Shown here: in pieces, positions 9,416 through 18,007 of the stretch
Numbering within the stretch: position 1 is the first letter of the stretch
Layout: every line of letters begins with the position of its first letter
NCBI GenBank assembly: GCA_945862985.1
Contig: CAMAZF010000008.1
Location: 21,706-85,705 of the forward strand
Origin: Bordetella parapertussis
Lineage (GTDB): Bacteria; Pseudomonadota; Gammaproteobacteria; Burkholderiales; Burkholderiaceae_A
Direction: 5' to 3'
Length of the DNA stretch: 64,000 nucleotides
Translations under genes and position numbers: made by a program
Notes under the pieces: model-generated
Told to the model about the DNA's origin: nothing
Seen by the model: the letters and a program-made list of their open reading frames with translations, nothing else
Database searches by the model: none

Positions 9416-11670
9416 GCGGCTTCCTTTTTAGGGAGGTTTGCGCTGGCGTGAATCTCAAAGGGAAAGTCATCGACATGAATGACCAGATCGCGCAGACGAT
9501 CTCGCTCCTTCAACTGTGCGGCTTCGAAGCTGGTCATCAGCCCTTTATTTAGCGCAATCTCGATGCGATTGTGCAGGGTGAGGTCGAGCTGATCGTCAAA
9601 GGCTCCAGCCTTCTCCGCCTGCCGAAGCTTGGCCTCAATGGGCTCGGACCTCAGGGTAGCCTCGAGTGCCGCCTCTAGTGCACCCATGGCCTCTTGCTCT
9701 TGCGCGGGCAGATACACGCTGGCGGTGAGCCGGTCACGGATGGCACTGGGCTGAGTGAGGGTCTGGGCCACCCTCTGGCGCAGGCGGTCGCTGGGCGAGG
9801 TGACAGTGAGTCCGAAGGGAAAGAGCAAGGCTTTGAGGAGCGAACTGAGCGCGCCGAGTGGGTGGTTCTCAAACACGCCGCGCATGGCGTTTGACAGGTC
9901 CACCTCAAGGGACATGAGTGCGTGACGCACCACAGGCTCAGCGTCTGCGGGGAAGCCCTCGTCTTGATGCCGTTTGATGACTGCACTGGCGAGAAACTGA
10001 AAGGCGAGGAGGTCACCCAGGCGAGCGGACAGCATCTCACGGCGCTTGAGGCTGCCACCCAGCATCAGCATCGTGAGGTCACTGACAAACGCGCTTGCGG
10101 CTGACCACCGCGTGAGCCTCTGCTGCGCTCTTTGGATAAACGCTGGAGCCCCCGCTTGCGGCGAGACGCCACGGGCTCCGGTCCAGCCCAGCGCAATGGC
10201 CCTCAAACCATTGATGCCTAGATGGCGCATATGCCCCCAGAATGCGCGCCCGAACTCCGACTGACCTTGGCGGGGGTCGGTCAACTGTGCAGCCTGCATC
10301 TCCTTGAGAAGATGGGGGTGACAACGGATGGCACCTTGACCAAACAGAATCAGGCTGCGCGTGAGGATATTGGCGCCCTCCACCGTAATGCTGACCGGGA
10401 TCTGTTGATAAATGCCCCCCATGATGTTGCCGGGGCCCATGCAAATGCCTTTGCCACCCACGATGTCCATGCCATCACTCACCACTCGGCGCGTGCGTTC
10501 GGTGACGTGGTACTTGGCAATGGCAGACACCACCGAGGGCTTCTCACCGAGGTCAATCGCCGATGCGGCAAATCTGCGAGTGGCATCGTTGATATAGGTG
10601 TCACTGGCGATGCGTGCGAGGGCCTCTTCAATGCCTTCAAATTTACTGATGGGGGTCTTGAATTGACTGCGCACGCGCGCGTAGCCTCCCACCAGCCGAG
10701 CCGTGAGTTGGCTCATGCCCGCATTGGATGAGGGGAGGGAAATGGCACGCCCGGCCGAGAGGCACTCCATGAGCATGCGCCAGCCTTGACCCGCACGCTC
10801 AGGTCCGCCAATGATGAAGTCCAGTGGCATGAAGACGTCATGACCTTGGGTGGGTCCGTTCATGAAGTAGGTGTTCAGGGGAATGTGCCTTCTGCCAATC
10901 TCTACCCCTGGATGGCTGCGCGGGACCAGTGCACAGGTGATGCCGATGTCTCTGCCCTTTCCGAGCAGGTTGTCGGGGTCAATGAGACGAAATGCCAGAC
11001 CCAGAACCGTACAGACGGGTGCCAGGGTGATGTAGCGCTTGTTCCAAGATACCCGCATGCCGAGCACCTCTTGCCCTTGCCACTGTCCTTTACAGACCAC
11101 ACCCAAGTCTGGAATGGAGGCGGCATCACTGCCTGCCCAGGGGCTGGTGAGTGCGAACGCGGGGATTTCTTCGCCGCGCGCGAGCCTCGGAAGGTAGTGC
11201 TGCTTCTGCGCCTCGGTACCGTAATGCAGGAGCAGTTCAGCTGGGCCCAGTGAGTTAGGCACCATCACGGAGACCGCAAGTGGTGAGGAACGCGTGGAGA
11301 GGCGAGCAATCACCTGAGAATGTGCGTAGGCAGAGAACCCAAGACCGCCATACGCCTTGGGAATGATCATCCCTAGAAAGCCCCTGTCCTTGATGAACTT
11401 CCACGCCTCTGCAGGCATATCAAAGGTCTCATGGTTGATGGGCCAATCATTCACCATGGCGCAGGCCTGAGGCACCTCATGATCGAGGAAGGCTTGCTCC
11501 TCCGGTGTGAGTCGGGGTGCAGGGAGGGCTGCGAGCTTCTCCCAGTTTGGATGGCCGGAGAAGAGGTCCGATTCCCACCAGGTGGTTCCGGCCTCGAGTG
11601 CTGCGCGCTCGGTTTCCGACATGGCAGGAAGTGCCTTTCGGAAGGCTTTAAAAATGAGACCTGTGATCAT
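9412..11670 (-). CDS. fadE: Acyl-CoA dehydrogenase
   Basis: 752 residues, somewhat shorter than E. coli FadE (814), lacking its long hydrophobic N-terminus. The flavin and substrate region includes FALTSPWAGSDAASIPDLG (about 170-190), and the FadE catalytic segment TVEGANILTRSLILFGQGA with its Glu lies near residue 430. A DUF1974 C-terminal part follows. It makes trans-2-enoyl-CoA in the first oxidation step. It is translated directly after the TetR regulator through an ATGA overlap. Confidence 0.94.
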   Translation of the reverse strand: MITGLIFKAFRKALPAMSETERAALEAGTTWWESDLFSGHPNWEKLAALPAPRLTPEEQAFLDHEVPQACAMVNDWPINHETFDMPAEAWKFIKDRGFLGMIIPKAYGGLGFSAYAHSQVIARLSTRSSPLAVSVMVPNSLGPAELLLHYGTEAQKQHYLPRLARGEEIPAFALTSPWAGSDAASIPDLGVVCKGQWQGQEVLGMRVSWNKRYITLAPVCTVLGLAFRLIDPDNLLGKGRDIGITCALVPRSHPGVEIGRRHIPLNTYFMNGPTQGHDVFMPLDFIIGGPERAGQGWRMLMECLSAGRAISLPSSNAGMSQLTARLVGGYARVRSQFKTPISKFEGIEEALARIASDTYINDATRRFAASAIDLGEKPSVVSAIAKYHVTERTRRVVSDGMDIVGGKGICMGPGNIMGGIYQQIPVSITVEGANILTRSLILFGQGAIRCHPHLLKEMQAAQLTDPRQGQSEFGRAFWGHMRHLGINGLRAIALGWTGARGVSPQAGAPAFIQRAQQRLTRWSAASAFVSDLTMLMLGGSLKRREMLSARLGDLLAFQFLASAVIKRHQDEGFPADAEPVVRHALMSLEVDLSNAMRGVFENHPLGALSSLLKALLFPFGLTVTSPSDRLRQRVAQTLTQPSAIRDRLTASVYLPAQEQEAMGALEAALEATLRSEPIEAKLRQAEKAGAFDDQLDLTLHNRIEIALNKGLMTSFEAAQLKERDRLRDLVIHVDDFPFEIHASANLPKKEAA

Positions 11671-12374
11671 GATTCACGCTCCGGAGTGGGGGTGAGGGGG
11701 AGGGGGGCGCGAAGGCCTCCCAAAAGAAAACTCATGAGACGCGCTTGGAGCTGTTCGATCTGCTTCTCGGCGTTCGCCTTGGCGCGCAAGCCTGCAATGA
11801 CGGCCAGCTGATCGGCCCCAGCAATGGCGTAGGCAGTGGCTCCCAGCATGAAGTGAAAGCGCCAGACAATCTCTGCCTTGGGCACCTGAGGAAGAGATTG
11901 AATCAAGGCCCGTTTGAATCGCTTGATCACGGCCTCGTGCTCCTGTGCCAATAGGGTGTCGATGAACTTGGAGGGCTCCGTCATGGTTCGCCCAAGAAGC
12001 TGCAGAAAGACCGGACCCCCCTGGTCCGGGTTTTGGCCCATTCTGAGGAGCGTGCCAAAGAATGCATCGACGATTTTGGAGGGCTTAATCGGTGCGCCGC
12101 TTGCAGCGCGCTCGAGTGCATCGAGGGTTCTGAGTCGTTCGGTGTTGAGCCAGTCCAGTCGCCTTCTGAATACCGCTTGAACCAAGCCCTCCTTGGAGCC
12201 AAAGTGATACGTCACGGACGCAATGTTTGCTCGGGCTTGGGCCGTGATCATGCGCACGGAGGTTCCCTCCAGCCCGTGGACAGCGAGAAGCTGCTCCGCA
12301 GCATTGAGAAGCCGTTCCGCTGTGGCCGCCTCGGAGGCGGCGCGAAGTGAGGTCGAGGGAAGTGAGAGGTTCAT
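11667..12374 (-). CDS. TetR-family regulator, PsrA-like (fatty-acid responsive)
   Basis: 235 residues. The N-terminal helix-turn-helix is AAEQLLAVHGLEGTSVRMIT followed by NIASVTYHFGSKEGLVQAVF, very like PsrA of Pseudomonas. The ligand domain follows (about 75-235). PsrA represses beta-oxidation genes and is released by long-chain fatty acids; by similarity and position, this protein probably does the same here. It is first in the operon TetR-fadE-fadI-fadJ-thioesterase-fadD, and a PsrA-type palindrome lies 17 bases before its start, so it should repress itself and the whole pathway. Confidence 0.88.
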   Translation of the reverse strand: MNLSLPSTSLRAASEAATAERLLNAAEQLLAVHGLEGTSVRMITAQARANIASVTYHFGSKEGLVQAVFRRRLDWLNTERLRTLDALERAASGAPIKPSKIVDAFFGTLLRMGQNPDQGGPVFLQLLGRTMTEPSKFIDTLLAQEHEAVIKRFKRALIQSLPQVPKAEIVWRFHFMLGATAYAIAGADQLAVIAGLRAKANAEKQIEQLQARLMSFLLGGLRAPLPLTPTPERES

Positions 12375-12390
12375 CGATTCTGGTCATTCA

Positions 12391-12419
12391 CTCAAACGTT
12401 TGTTTGAATTGAATGTCAA
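12391..12419 (-). promoter_or_regulatory. Possible fad-operon promoter
   Basis: On the minus strand a perfect -35 TTGACA (12419-12414) is followed 17 bases later by a weak -10 (TTTGAG, 12396-12391). The PsrA-type palindrome covers the -10 side, a good place for repression. The -10 is poor, so the exact spacing is uncertain. Confidence 0.4.
12392..12407. promoter_or_regulatory. PsrA-type operator of the fad operon
   Basis: Perfect 6-base inverted repeat TCAAAC-N4-GTTTGA. The published PsrA motif is (G/C)AAAC-N2-4-GTTTG(C/G), and this matches it with a 4-base spacer. It sits between a TTGACA (12414-12419, minus strand) and the tetR start at 12374. Confidence 0.75.
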
Positions 12420-12447
12420 AAAAAGGGTCATTGCACGAATGACCCTT
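12418..12447 (-). terminator. Rho-independent terminator after the GDSL esterase gene
   Basis: On the minus strand a 9-base stem AAGGGTCAT / ATGACCCTT with a 7-base loop is followed by a run of seven T. It lies 20 bases after the esterase stop codon. Its T-run touches the TTGACA of the following fad promoter. Confidence 0.85.
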
Positions 12448-12467
12448 CTTGAGACCTGGTCAACGAC

Positions 12468-13667
12468 TTACCAGCCGCGTCCTTTGATGGCGGTGACGAT
12501 GGCATCGCCAACAATGGTGTAGGCCTTGGGCGTCGGATGGAAGTTATCCGAGAAGAGGTAGTTGCGCCAGTCTCCGCCCAGGGGCTTCCCGGTGATGGGG
12601 CTGGTGCCGGCTCCCACCCATGCTGCAGCCGCGGCTTCGGTACAGGTGGCCAGGTTGTAGATGGGGCCTGTGGCGGGGTCTACACCCACGGGTGGGCAGC
12701 TGGCATCTACCACGTTAGTGAGGCCATACTTGGTCGGGTTCTGGATCATGTCACCCATCTGCTGGTAGCCGTTGAAAACCAACACGCGGCTGTCGCCGGC
12801 AAACTTCGCCTCGAGGTTCAGATTGAAGGCGTTCACCCAGTCGGCAAAGAGCCCCTCCAGCTGCGCCCGCGTGGCGGGACCCGCTGCACCCAGCGAACGC
12901 TCCAAGCCTGTCAGCACGATGTTCAGGCGAGGTGTGGAGGCCACTCGGACCTGGCCCACCACCACCACGCGCTGAGCCCCTTTGTCGAGGACCGTGGACT
13001 TGATGGTGCCGTGAAGGACGGTGGCCAGCGCGGCCATATAGGCGGTGCCAATCTGAGCCGGTGCCGTGGACGGGGCCGCCGCGACCTGCTGAGCGACTGA
13101 AGTGCCAAGGATGCTGGAGGTGAGTGCAATGAACTGGCTGGGGTTGCCGGTTTGCAGCATGGCCAAGTACGCCCCAATCAGATCCGCCGCATCGTTTCCG
13201 GCTGCATCAATCAGTACCAGGTCCGTGGCCTTGTAAGTCCCAATGGCTGTGGCCGCCGTGGCCAGTTGGACTGGGATTCCGATGGGGCTGGTGGGAGCTG
13301 CCGGGTTGTTCACCTTGCCGCCGCCAATGGCGAAGTTGGTGCAACTGGTGTTGTTGGTGAAGCCGCCCGCACCGTTTGTCCGGAAGAATGCGCAGGGTTC
13401 AGCGCTACCCATTCCAGTCGCAATGGCCGAGGCCAGCACTGGGTTGGAGCCTGCGCCCGTGGCCTTGGCACCCTGCGTGACCGCCTTCACACCGAAGGTG
13501 CCGGTGTCCATCAGGCTGTCACCGAAGGCCACGATCCGAGGCGGGCTCGCCTGCTCAACGGTGTTTTCGCCGCCGCCGCAGCCGGCCAGTGCCAACAAAC
13601 CTAGAATGACAACGGCGCTGAGTGAGCGAGCACGCAGCTGGGGGGTGTTCTGGAAGGGCACAGGCAT
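12468..13667 (-). CDS. Secreted SGNH/GDSL esterase, lipoprotein
   Basis: 399 residues. The signal peptide ends with lipobox LALAGC followed by GGG. The GDSL block I FGDSLMDTGTFG (catalytic Ser, about residue 50), a block-III-like AAGNDAADLIG (about 155) and block V SDNFHPTPKAY (Asp and His, about 375) are all present. It is probably an outer-membrane or periplasmic lipase/esterase; the substrate is unknown. It is divergent from the DUF1302-DUF1329-YCF48-MMPL cluster with 154 bases between, a neighbourhood that suggests shared work on a hydrophobic substrate. Confidence 0.85.
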   Translation of the reverse strand: MPVPFQNTPQLRARSLSAVVILGLLALAGCGGGENTVEQASPPRIVAFGDSLMDTGTFGVKAVTQGAKATGAGSNPVLASAIATGMGSAEPCAFFRTNGAGGFTNNTSCTNFAIGGGKVNNPAAPTSPIGIPVQLATAATAIGTYKATDLVLIDAAGNDAADLIGAYLAMLQTGNPSQFIALTSSILGTSVAQQVAAAPSTAPAQIGTAYMAALATVLHGTIKSTVLDKGAQRVVVVGQVRVASTPRLNIVLTGLERSLGAAGPATRAQLEGLFADWVNAFNLNLEAKFAGDSRVLVFNGYQQMGDMIQNPTKYGLTNVVDASCPPVGVDPATGPIYNLATCTEAAAAAWVGAGTSPITGKPLGGDWRNYLFSDNFHPTPKAYTIVGDAIVTAIKGRGW

Positions 13668-13697
13668 CTCCTTAACGCAGAGGCGTTGTTGATTCGT

Positions 13698-13710
13698 GAA
13701 TGCTGCATTC
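13698..13710. promoter_or_regulatory. Inverted repeat in the esterase/DUF1302 divergent region
   Basis: GAATGC-T-GCATTC, a perfect 6-base palindrome with a 1-base centre, 31 bases before the esterase start and about 110 before DUF1302. It could be an operator for the divergent pair; no known regulator motif is recognised. Confidence 0.3.
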
Positions 13711-13821
13711 TCGTGTCAATCGCAGCCGCACATCTAGTTCGGGTAAGTACTGCCTCACCTTGGTGTTCAAATTCGCAGACACTTACTTTTATTCCGATTT
13801 GTCCCTGAAGGAGGGTGAGGT

Positions 13822-15705
13822 ATGTCACGTCCCATAGTCCGTGCAGTCAGCGTAGCGGTCGCTTTGTCTTGCTGGTCAATGTCCGCACAAGCGCTTGAGC
13901 TCAAGCTCGACAACGGCTGGTCAGGCACTCTGAATTCGACCATGACCTACGGTACGAGCGTGCGGGCCCAGGACCCGAGCCCGCTGCTTTACAGCCAAGG
14001 CAATGGCATCCGAGCAGGTCTGGGCAACGGCGGCAAGGGCGGCTCGAACACCGACTCCGGAAACGTGAACTACGAGAAGGGAGAGCCGTTCTCATCGATG
14101 CTGCGCCTCAGCACAGAGCTCTCCATCAACAAAGGCAAAAGCGGCTTCTACGGACGCGCCCGCGCATGGTATGACCACGCGTTGACGGAGGGTGATGTGA
14201 AGCAGGGCAGCGGAGCAACCGGCTACAAGAAGAACGCCCCCCTGAGCGACTCGGGCTTTGACCGTTTGGGGCAGTTCTCCGGTGCAGCGTTGTTGGACGC
14301 TTATGCATACACCGAGGTCAGCGCGGGCGATCTGCCGCTTCAGATTCGCCTGGGCAGCCAGGTGATCAACTGGGGTGAGAGCCTCTTCATTCAGGGCATC
14401 AACCAGATCAATCCGGTAGATCTCACCACGCTGCGCAAGCCCGGCACGGAGCTGAAGGACGCTTTCCTTCCGGTGACCTCCTTGTTTGCCAACCTCGGTC
14501 TGGGAGATGGCCGCTCGGTTGAGGCCTTCTATCAAATGAAATGGCGGGCCGCGAACGTAGATTCCTGCGGAACCTACTTTTCACCCGTTGAGTTTCAGCT
14601 CACCCACAAGGCTGGAAATGCATGCTCGACCGTCCTGACGACCATTGGTCCCAACAATGCCGATTCCATCCCCGCGGGGCTCTATGTGCCGATGGTGCAG
14701 GGGCGTGCTGGTGAGGACCGTGGTCAGTTCGGTATGGCGCTGCGTCTTCCTGTTGAAAAGCTTGATTCCGAGGTGGGTCTCTACGCCATGAAATTTAGCT
14801 CTCGCACGCCGGTGGTGTCTGGCCGATCGGGATCTAACGTTCGTCAGCTCTCTGGTCCCATTGGCGCCGCGCTCAATAGCAGTGGACTGCTCAATCCCAT
14901 CCCAGCACAGGTTGCGGGTGCAAAGGCGCTGGGCCTCACCCTGGTTCCTGCCGTAGGCTTCTGGGAATACCCCGAAGACATCCGGATGTTTGGTGTGTCG
15001 GCGACCACCAACCTCGGTGGTATCTCGGTCGGTGCCGAGTACAGCCATATTCCAAACTATCCCGCTCAGATCAATGCCAACGATTTGTTGGCGGCTCTCC
15101 TCCGAGGACTTGGGCCCATGGGGTCAACCGCAGTCGCCTCCAATATGCGTGGTGCTGGGGATGAGGTGAAGGGTTATGACCGTATCAGCCGCAGCCAGCT
15201 TCAGGTGAATGGCCTTGCCATCATCCCTCGAGTCTTGGGCTCAGCTCAAGCCACTGTGGTCGCTGAGGCCGCCGTTCAGACGGCCGACGTGGGTGACAGC
15301 TACACCGGCAAGCGTTACGGGCGTGCGTTTATTTTTGGAACCGGTAAGCACGCGCTCTACGGCGGAACTGCGGCCGGCAATCCTCAGCCCGATGGTGCGG
15401 AGAACGACGGATTTGTGACCGACTCCTCTTGGGGGTACCGCGCGCGTTTCCTGCTCGAGTACCCGGGTTTTGCAGGCACCTCCGCCACCCTTTATCCTCA
15501 GCTGAGTCTCTCTCATGACGTCAGTGGTTACTCGGTGGATGGGCAGTTCATTGAGGGGCGCCAGACCGTCGGATTGAGTGCTCGGATGAACCTGAACAAG
15601 GTCCATAATTTCGAGATCGCTTGGGTGCACTACACCGATTCCGCGAAGTACGATCCTTTCCGCGACCGAGATCACTACAGCATCGTGTTTAGCACCAGCT
15701 TCTAA
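13822..15705 (+). CDS. DUF1302 outer-membrane protein
   Basis: 627 residues with an N-terminal signal cut near SAQA-LELKLDNG. The body is rich in alternating beta strands and ends in an aromatic residue (YSIVFSTSF), as outer-membrane barrels do. LGSQVINWGESLFIQGINQI (about residues 175-195) and the C-terminal strands match the DUF1302 family. Function is not established; in many proteobacteria it precedes DUF1329, as here, next to MMPL transporters. A strong ribosome site AAGGAGGG precedes the ATG. Confidence 0.85.
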   Translation: MSRPIVRAVSVAVALSCWSMSAQALELKLDNGWSGTLNSTMTYGTSVRAQDPSPLLYSQGNGIRAGLGNGGKGGSNTDSGNVNYEKGEPFSSMLRLSTELSINKGKSGFYGRARAWYDHALTEGDVKQGSGATGYKKNAPLSDSGFDRLGQFSGAALLDAYAYTEVSAGDLPLQIRLGSQVINWGESLFIQGINQINPVDLTTLRKPGTELKDAFLPVTSLFANLGLGDGRSVEAFYQMKWRAANVDSCGTYFSPVEFQLTHKAGNACSTVLTTIGPNNADSIPAGLYVPMVQGRAGEDRGQFGMALRLPVEKLDSEVGLYAMKFSSRTPVVSGRSGSNVRQLSGPIGAALNSSGLLNPIPAQVAGAKALGLTLVPAVGFWEYPEDIRMFGVSATTNLGGISVGAEYSHIPNYPAQINANDLLAALLRGLGPMGSTAVASNMRGAGDEVKGYDRISRSQLQVNGLAIIPRVLGSAQATVVAEAAVQTADVGDSYTGKRYGRAFIFGTGKHALYGGTAAGNPQPDGAENDGFVTDSSWGYRARFLLEYPGFAGTSATLYPQLSLSHDVSGYSVDGQFIEGRQTVGLSARMNLNKVHNFEIAWVHYTDSAKYDPFRDRDHYSIVFSTSF

Positions 15706-15722
15706 GGTCTGAAAGGACACTG

Positions 15723-17039
15723 ATGGGTATGAAGACATTGAATCGACGCGCCTGGCTAGAGTGGTCTCTGAAGGCGCCCGTGGCAGCGAATCTCCTTCCC
15801 AAAGCAGGCCTTCTGGGGTTGGCGGGTCTCTCTGGTGTGGCGTCCGCCCAGTCTGCAGATTCCACCGCCTCGGGAGCCATTGCCGCAGGGAACGCAGATG
15901 GAAGCATTCCCGCATATGCTGGCGGCCTCACCAAGCCGCCTGCAGGATGGTCCCCGGAGAAGGGGTATGTGGATCCCTTTCCTCAGGATAAGCCGCTCTA
16001 CACCATCACCGCTGCCAATGCAGGCCAATACGCTGGCCTGCTCACTCCAGGTCTTCAGGCCTTACTCAAGCGCCAGCCTGCGTTTCAGATGCCGGTCTAC
16101 CAGACCCGTCGTACGGCAGCCTTACCTGCAACCGCAAAGGGAACCGTCCCCTACCCGCAGCCCAAAACGGGCGAGCAGGCTATGCAAAACCACCTCAATC
16201 GGTATGCAGGGGGTGGCTATGACAGGGAGTATGCGTGGTTCCCAGTGCGAGCAAATGGCGATTATTACAAGGTCGGCTATGCCGACACGGTGGTCTATGC
16301 CGAGAACTTCACGCCCTCGCAAAAGGACAGTGGTCTTCAGTTTGCCTTCATGTCCCGTTACACCGCACCGGCAGCGCTTGCAGGCACGGTCTACCTCGTT
16401 CATGAGTTCGAGGACCCCATCCGAAATCCTCGTGCAGCCTGGGTCTATAACGCGGGGCAGCGTCGCGTGCGTCGCGCGCCCGATCTGGCCTACGACAACG
16501 TGGCCGATGGCACCGAGGGCATGCGCGTCACCGACCAGTACTTTGCATTTAATGGCGCGCTCGATCGCTACGATTGGAAGCTCGTTGGTCGCAAGGAAAT
16601 GCTGGTGCCCTACAACACCTACAAGGTGGGCAGTAAGTCGCTGAAGTACGCCGATGTGATTGGCAAAGGAACGGCAAAGTCCGAGCTCATGCGATATGAG
16701 AAGCATCGGGTCTGGGTGGTGGAGGCCACCCTCAAGAAAGACAGCAAGCACATCTATGGAAAGCGGGTGTTTCTGCTGGACGAAGACAGCTGGGTGGTGC
16801 TCCAGGAAGATTGCTACGACACGCGGGGGGAGATCTGGCGTGTGGGCCTCCATGGGTTTATCCAGTGCTATGACGTGGGAGTGCCTTGGTACAGCATCCA
16901 GATGTGGCACGACCTCAACAACGGCAGTGTGTTGATCTCCCATCTGGACAATGAGGTCACCAAGCCCATCCAGTTTGGGGTGAAGGCCAGCTGGTCAGAC
17001 TTCCAGACCGACGCCTTGCGGCGTCGGGGCACGCGATAG
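15723..17039 (+). CDS. DUF1329 periplasmic protein
   Basis: 438 residues. The N-terminus LNRRAWLEWSLKAPV followed by a hydrophobic stretch and ASAQS resembles a Tat signal. The body (DGSIPAYAGGLTKPP near 55, AAWVYNAGQRRVRRAPDLAYDN near 240, YKVGSKSLKYADVIGKGT near 300) is typical of DUF1329, whose fold is related to LolA/LolB lipoprotein sorting proteins. A role as periplasmic carrier of a hydrophobic molecule is inferred. It follows DUF1302 by 17 bases in the same operon. Confidence 0.85.
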   Translation: MGMKTLNRRAWLEWSLKAPVAANLLPKAGLLGLAGLSGVASAQSADSTASGAIAAGNADGSIPAYAGGLTKPPAGWSPEKGYVDPFPQDKPLYTITAANAGQYAGLLTPGLQALLKRQPAFQMPVYQTRRTAALPATAKGTVPYPQPKTGEQAMQNHLNRYAGGGYDREYAWFPVRANGDYYKVGYADTVVYAENFTPSQKDSGLQFAFMSRYTAPAALAGTVYLVHEFEDPIRNPRAAWVYNAGQRRVRRAPDLAYDNVADGTEGMRVTDQYFAFNGALDRYDWKLVGRKEMLVPYNTYKVGSKSLKYADVIGKGTAKSELMRYEKHRVWVVEATLKKDSKHIYGKRVFLLDEDSWVVLQEDCYDTRGEIWRVGLHGFIQCYDVGVPWYSIQMWHDLNNGSVLISHLDNEVTKPIQFGVKASWSDFQTDALRRRGTR

Positions 17040-17104
17040 CCCCTGTTTCGCGCCGTCAGGTTCTGGCGGCGCTGTCCCTGAGCCCGGCCCTTGGATGGCC
17101 GGGT

Positions 17105-18007
17105 TTGCTTTTGGCGCAAGGCTATCCGCTTCGACCTGATCGGGTGCGGTTTCTTGGCCTGGCGGGTGCAGCATCGGCTGGACTGCTTGCCGTGGGTGAA
17201 CGCGGAGTGGTGGCCCGTCGTCGCCCCGAGGATTCGGCCTGGGCCTTGCAGCGACTGCCCACACGCGAGAGTCTCACCGCTGCCGGCTTAAGAGATGATG
17301 GACTCGCGTTTGCGGTGGGGCATGGAGGGGTGGCATTTCGGTCCGATGATTCGGGTCAGTCTTGGCAGTCGCTTGCCCCTCAACTCGACTCCTTGAACGC
17401 CAACCGAGATCCGTGGCTTGGAGTGTCTCTGGGACGTCGAGGAGGCGTTTGGCTGATGGGTGGCTTTGGTCTTCTGGTTTATTCGGATGACGCCGGACAA
17501 TCCTGGCAGCGCATCTCCCCCATGGAGCCCGAGTTTGATCGCCATCTCTACGGCATGACGGAAGTGTTGGAGGGAGGCTATCTCTTGCTGGGTGAGTCCG
17601 GCAGCCTCGCAGAGTCATTTGATGGTCGTGAATGGAAGGCAGCGCGCTCGCCTTACGACGGCTCCTGGTTTGGTGGCCTGCAGACCGCAGCGGGTACCTT
17701 GCTGGCCTTTGGCATGCGCGGACAGGTCTTTCGACGGGCTGCCGGACAGTCAGGCTGGGTGGCTGCGCTGGGGGCGCAGGCCAGTCATGCCTGGGTGGCC
17801 TCGGCGCAGCTCAGCGACGGTTCAGTCGTGCTCGTGGGCGGGCAAGGCGTGGTGGCCGTGAGTCGAGACGATGGCCGAAATTTCACGCTCCAGACCGTTT
17901 GGGAGGGCAGTCTCTCTGGCATTGCCCAGGACGCCCGAGACCAGATCTGGCTCTCGGGCACGCAAGGCCTTAAAGGGTTTGATGCTCAATGGAAGGCCTT
18001 GCCATGA
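17105..18007 (+). CDS. YCF48/BNR-repeat beta-propeller protein, true start probably upstream
   Basis: At least 300 residues of propeller blades with BNR-type boxes SDDSGQSWQSL, SDDAGQSWQRI and SRDDGRNF, as in YCF48-like proteins that accompany DUF1302/DUF1329 and MMPL genes. It is probably periplasmic. The first ordinary start codon is TTG 17105. However, the frame is open from 16955 and encodes a clear Tat-type signal SRRQVLAALSLSPALGW just before it (17048 on), with no ATG, GTG or TTG ahead; only CTG 16991 or ATA 17036 could include it. The gene ends in an ATGA with the MMPL gene. Confidence 0.75.
   Translation: MLLAQGYPLRPDRVRFLGLAGAASAGLLAVGERGVVARRRPEDSAWALQRLPTRESLTAAGLRDDGLAFAVGHGGVAFRSDDSGQSWQSLAPQLDSLNANRDPWLGVSLGRRGGVWLMGGFGLLVYSDDAGQSWQRISPMEPEFDRHLYGMTEVLEGGYLLLGESGSLAESFDGREWKAARSPYDGSWFGGLQTAAGTLLAFGMRGQVFRRAAGQSGWVAALGAQASHAWVASAQLSDGSVVLVGGQGVVAVSRDDGRNFTLQTVWEGSLSGIAQDARDQIWLSGTQGLKGFDAQWKALP

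Noticed and set aside
16122..16943. Open frame of 273 codons on the minus strand
   Set aside because: Antisense to DUF1329, no recognisable domain.
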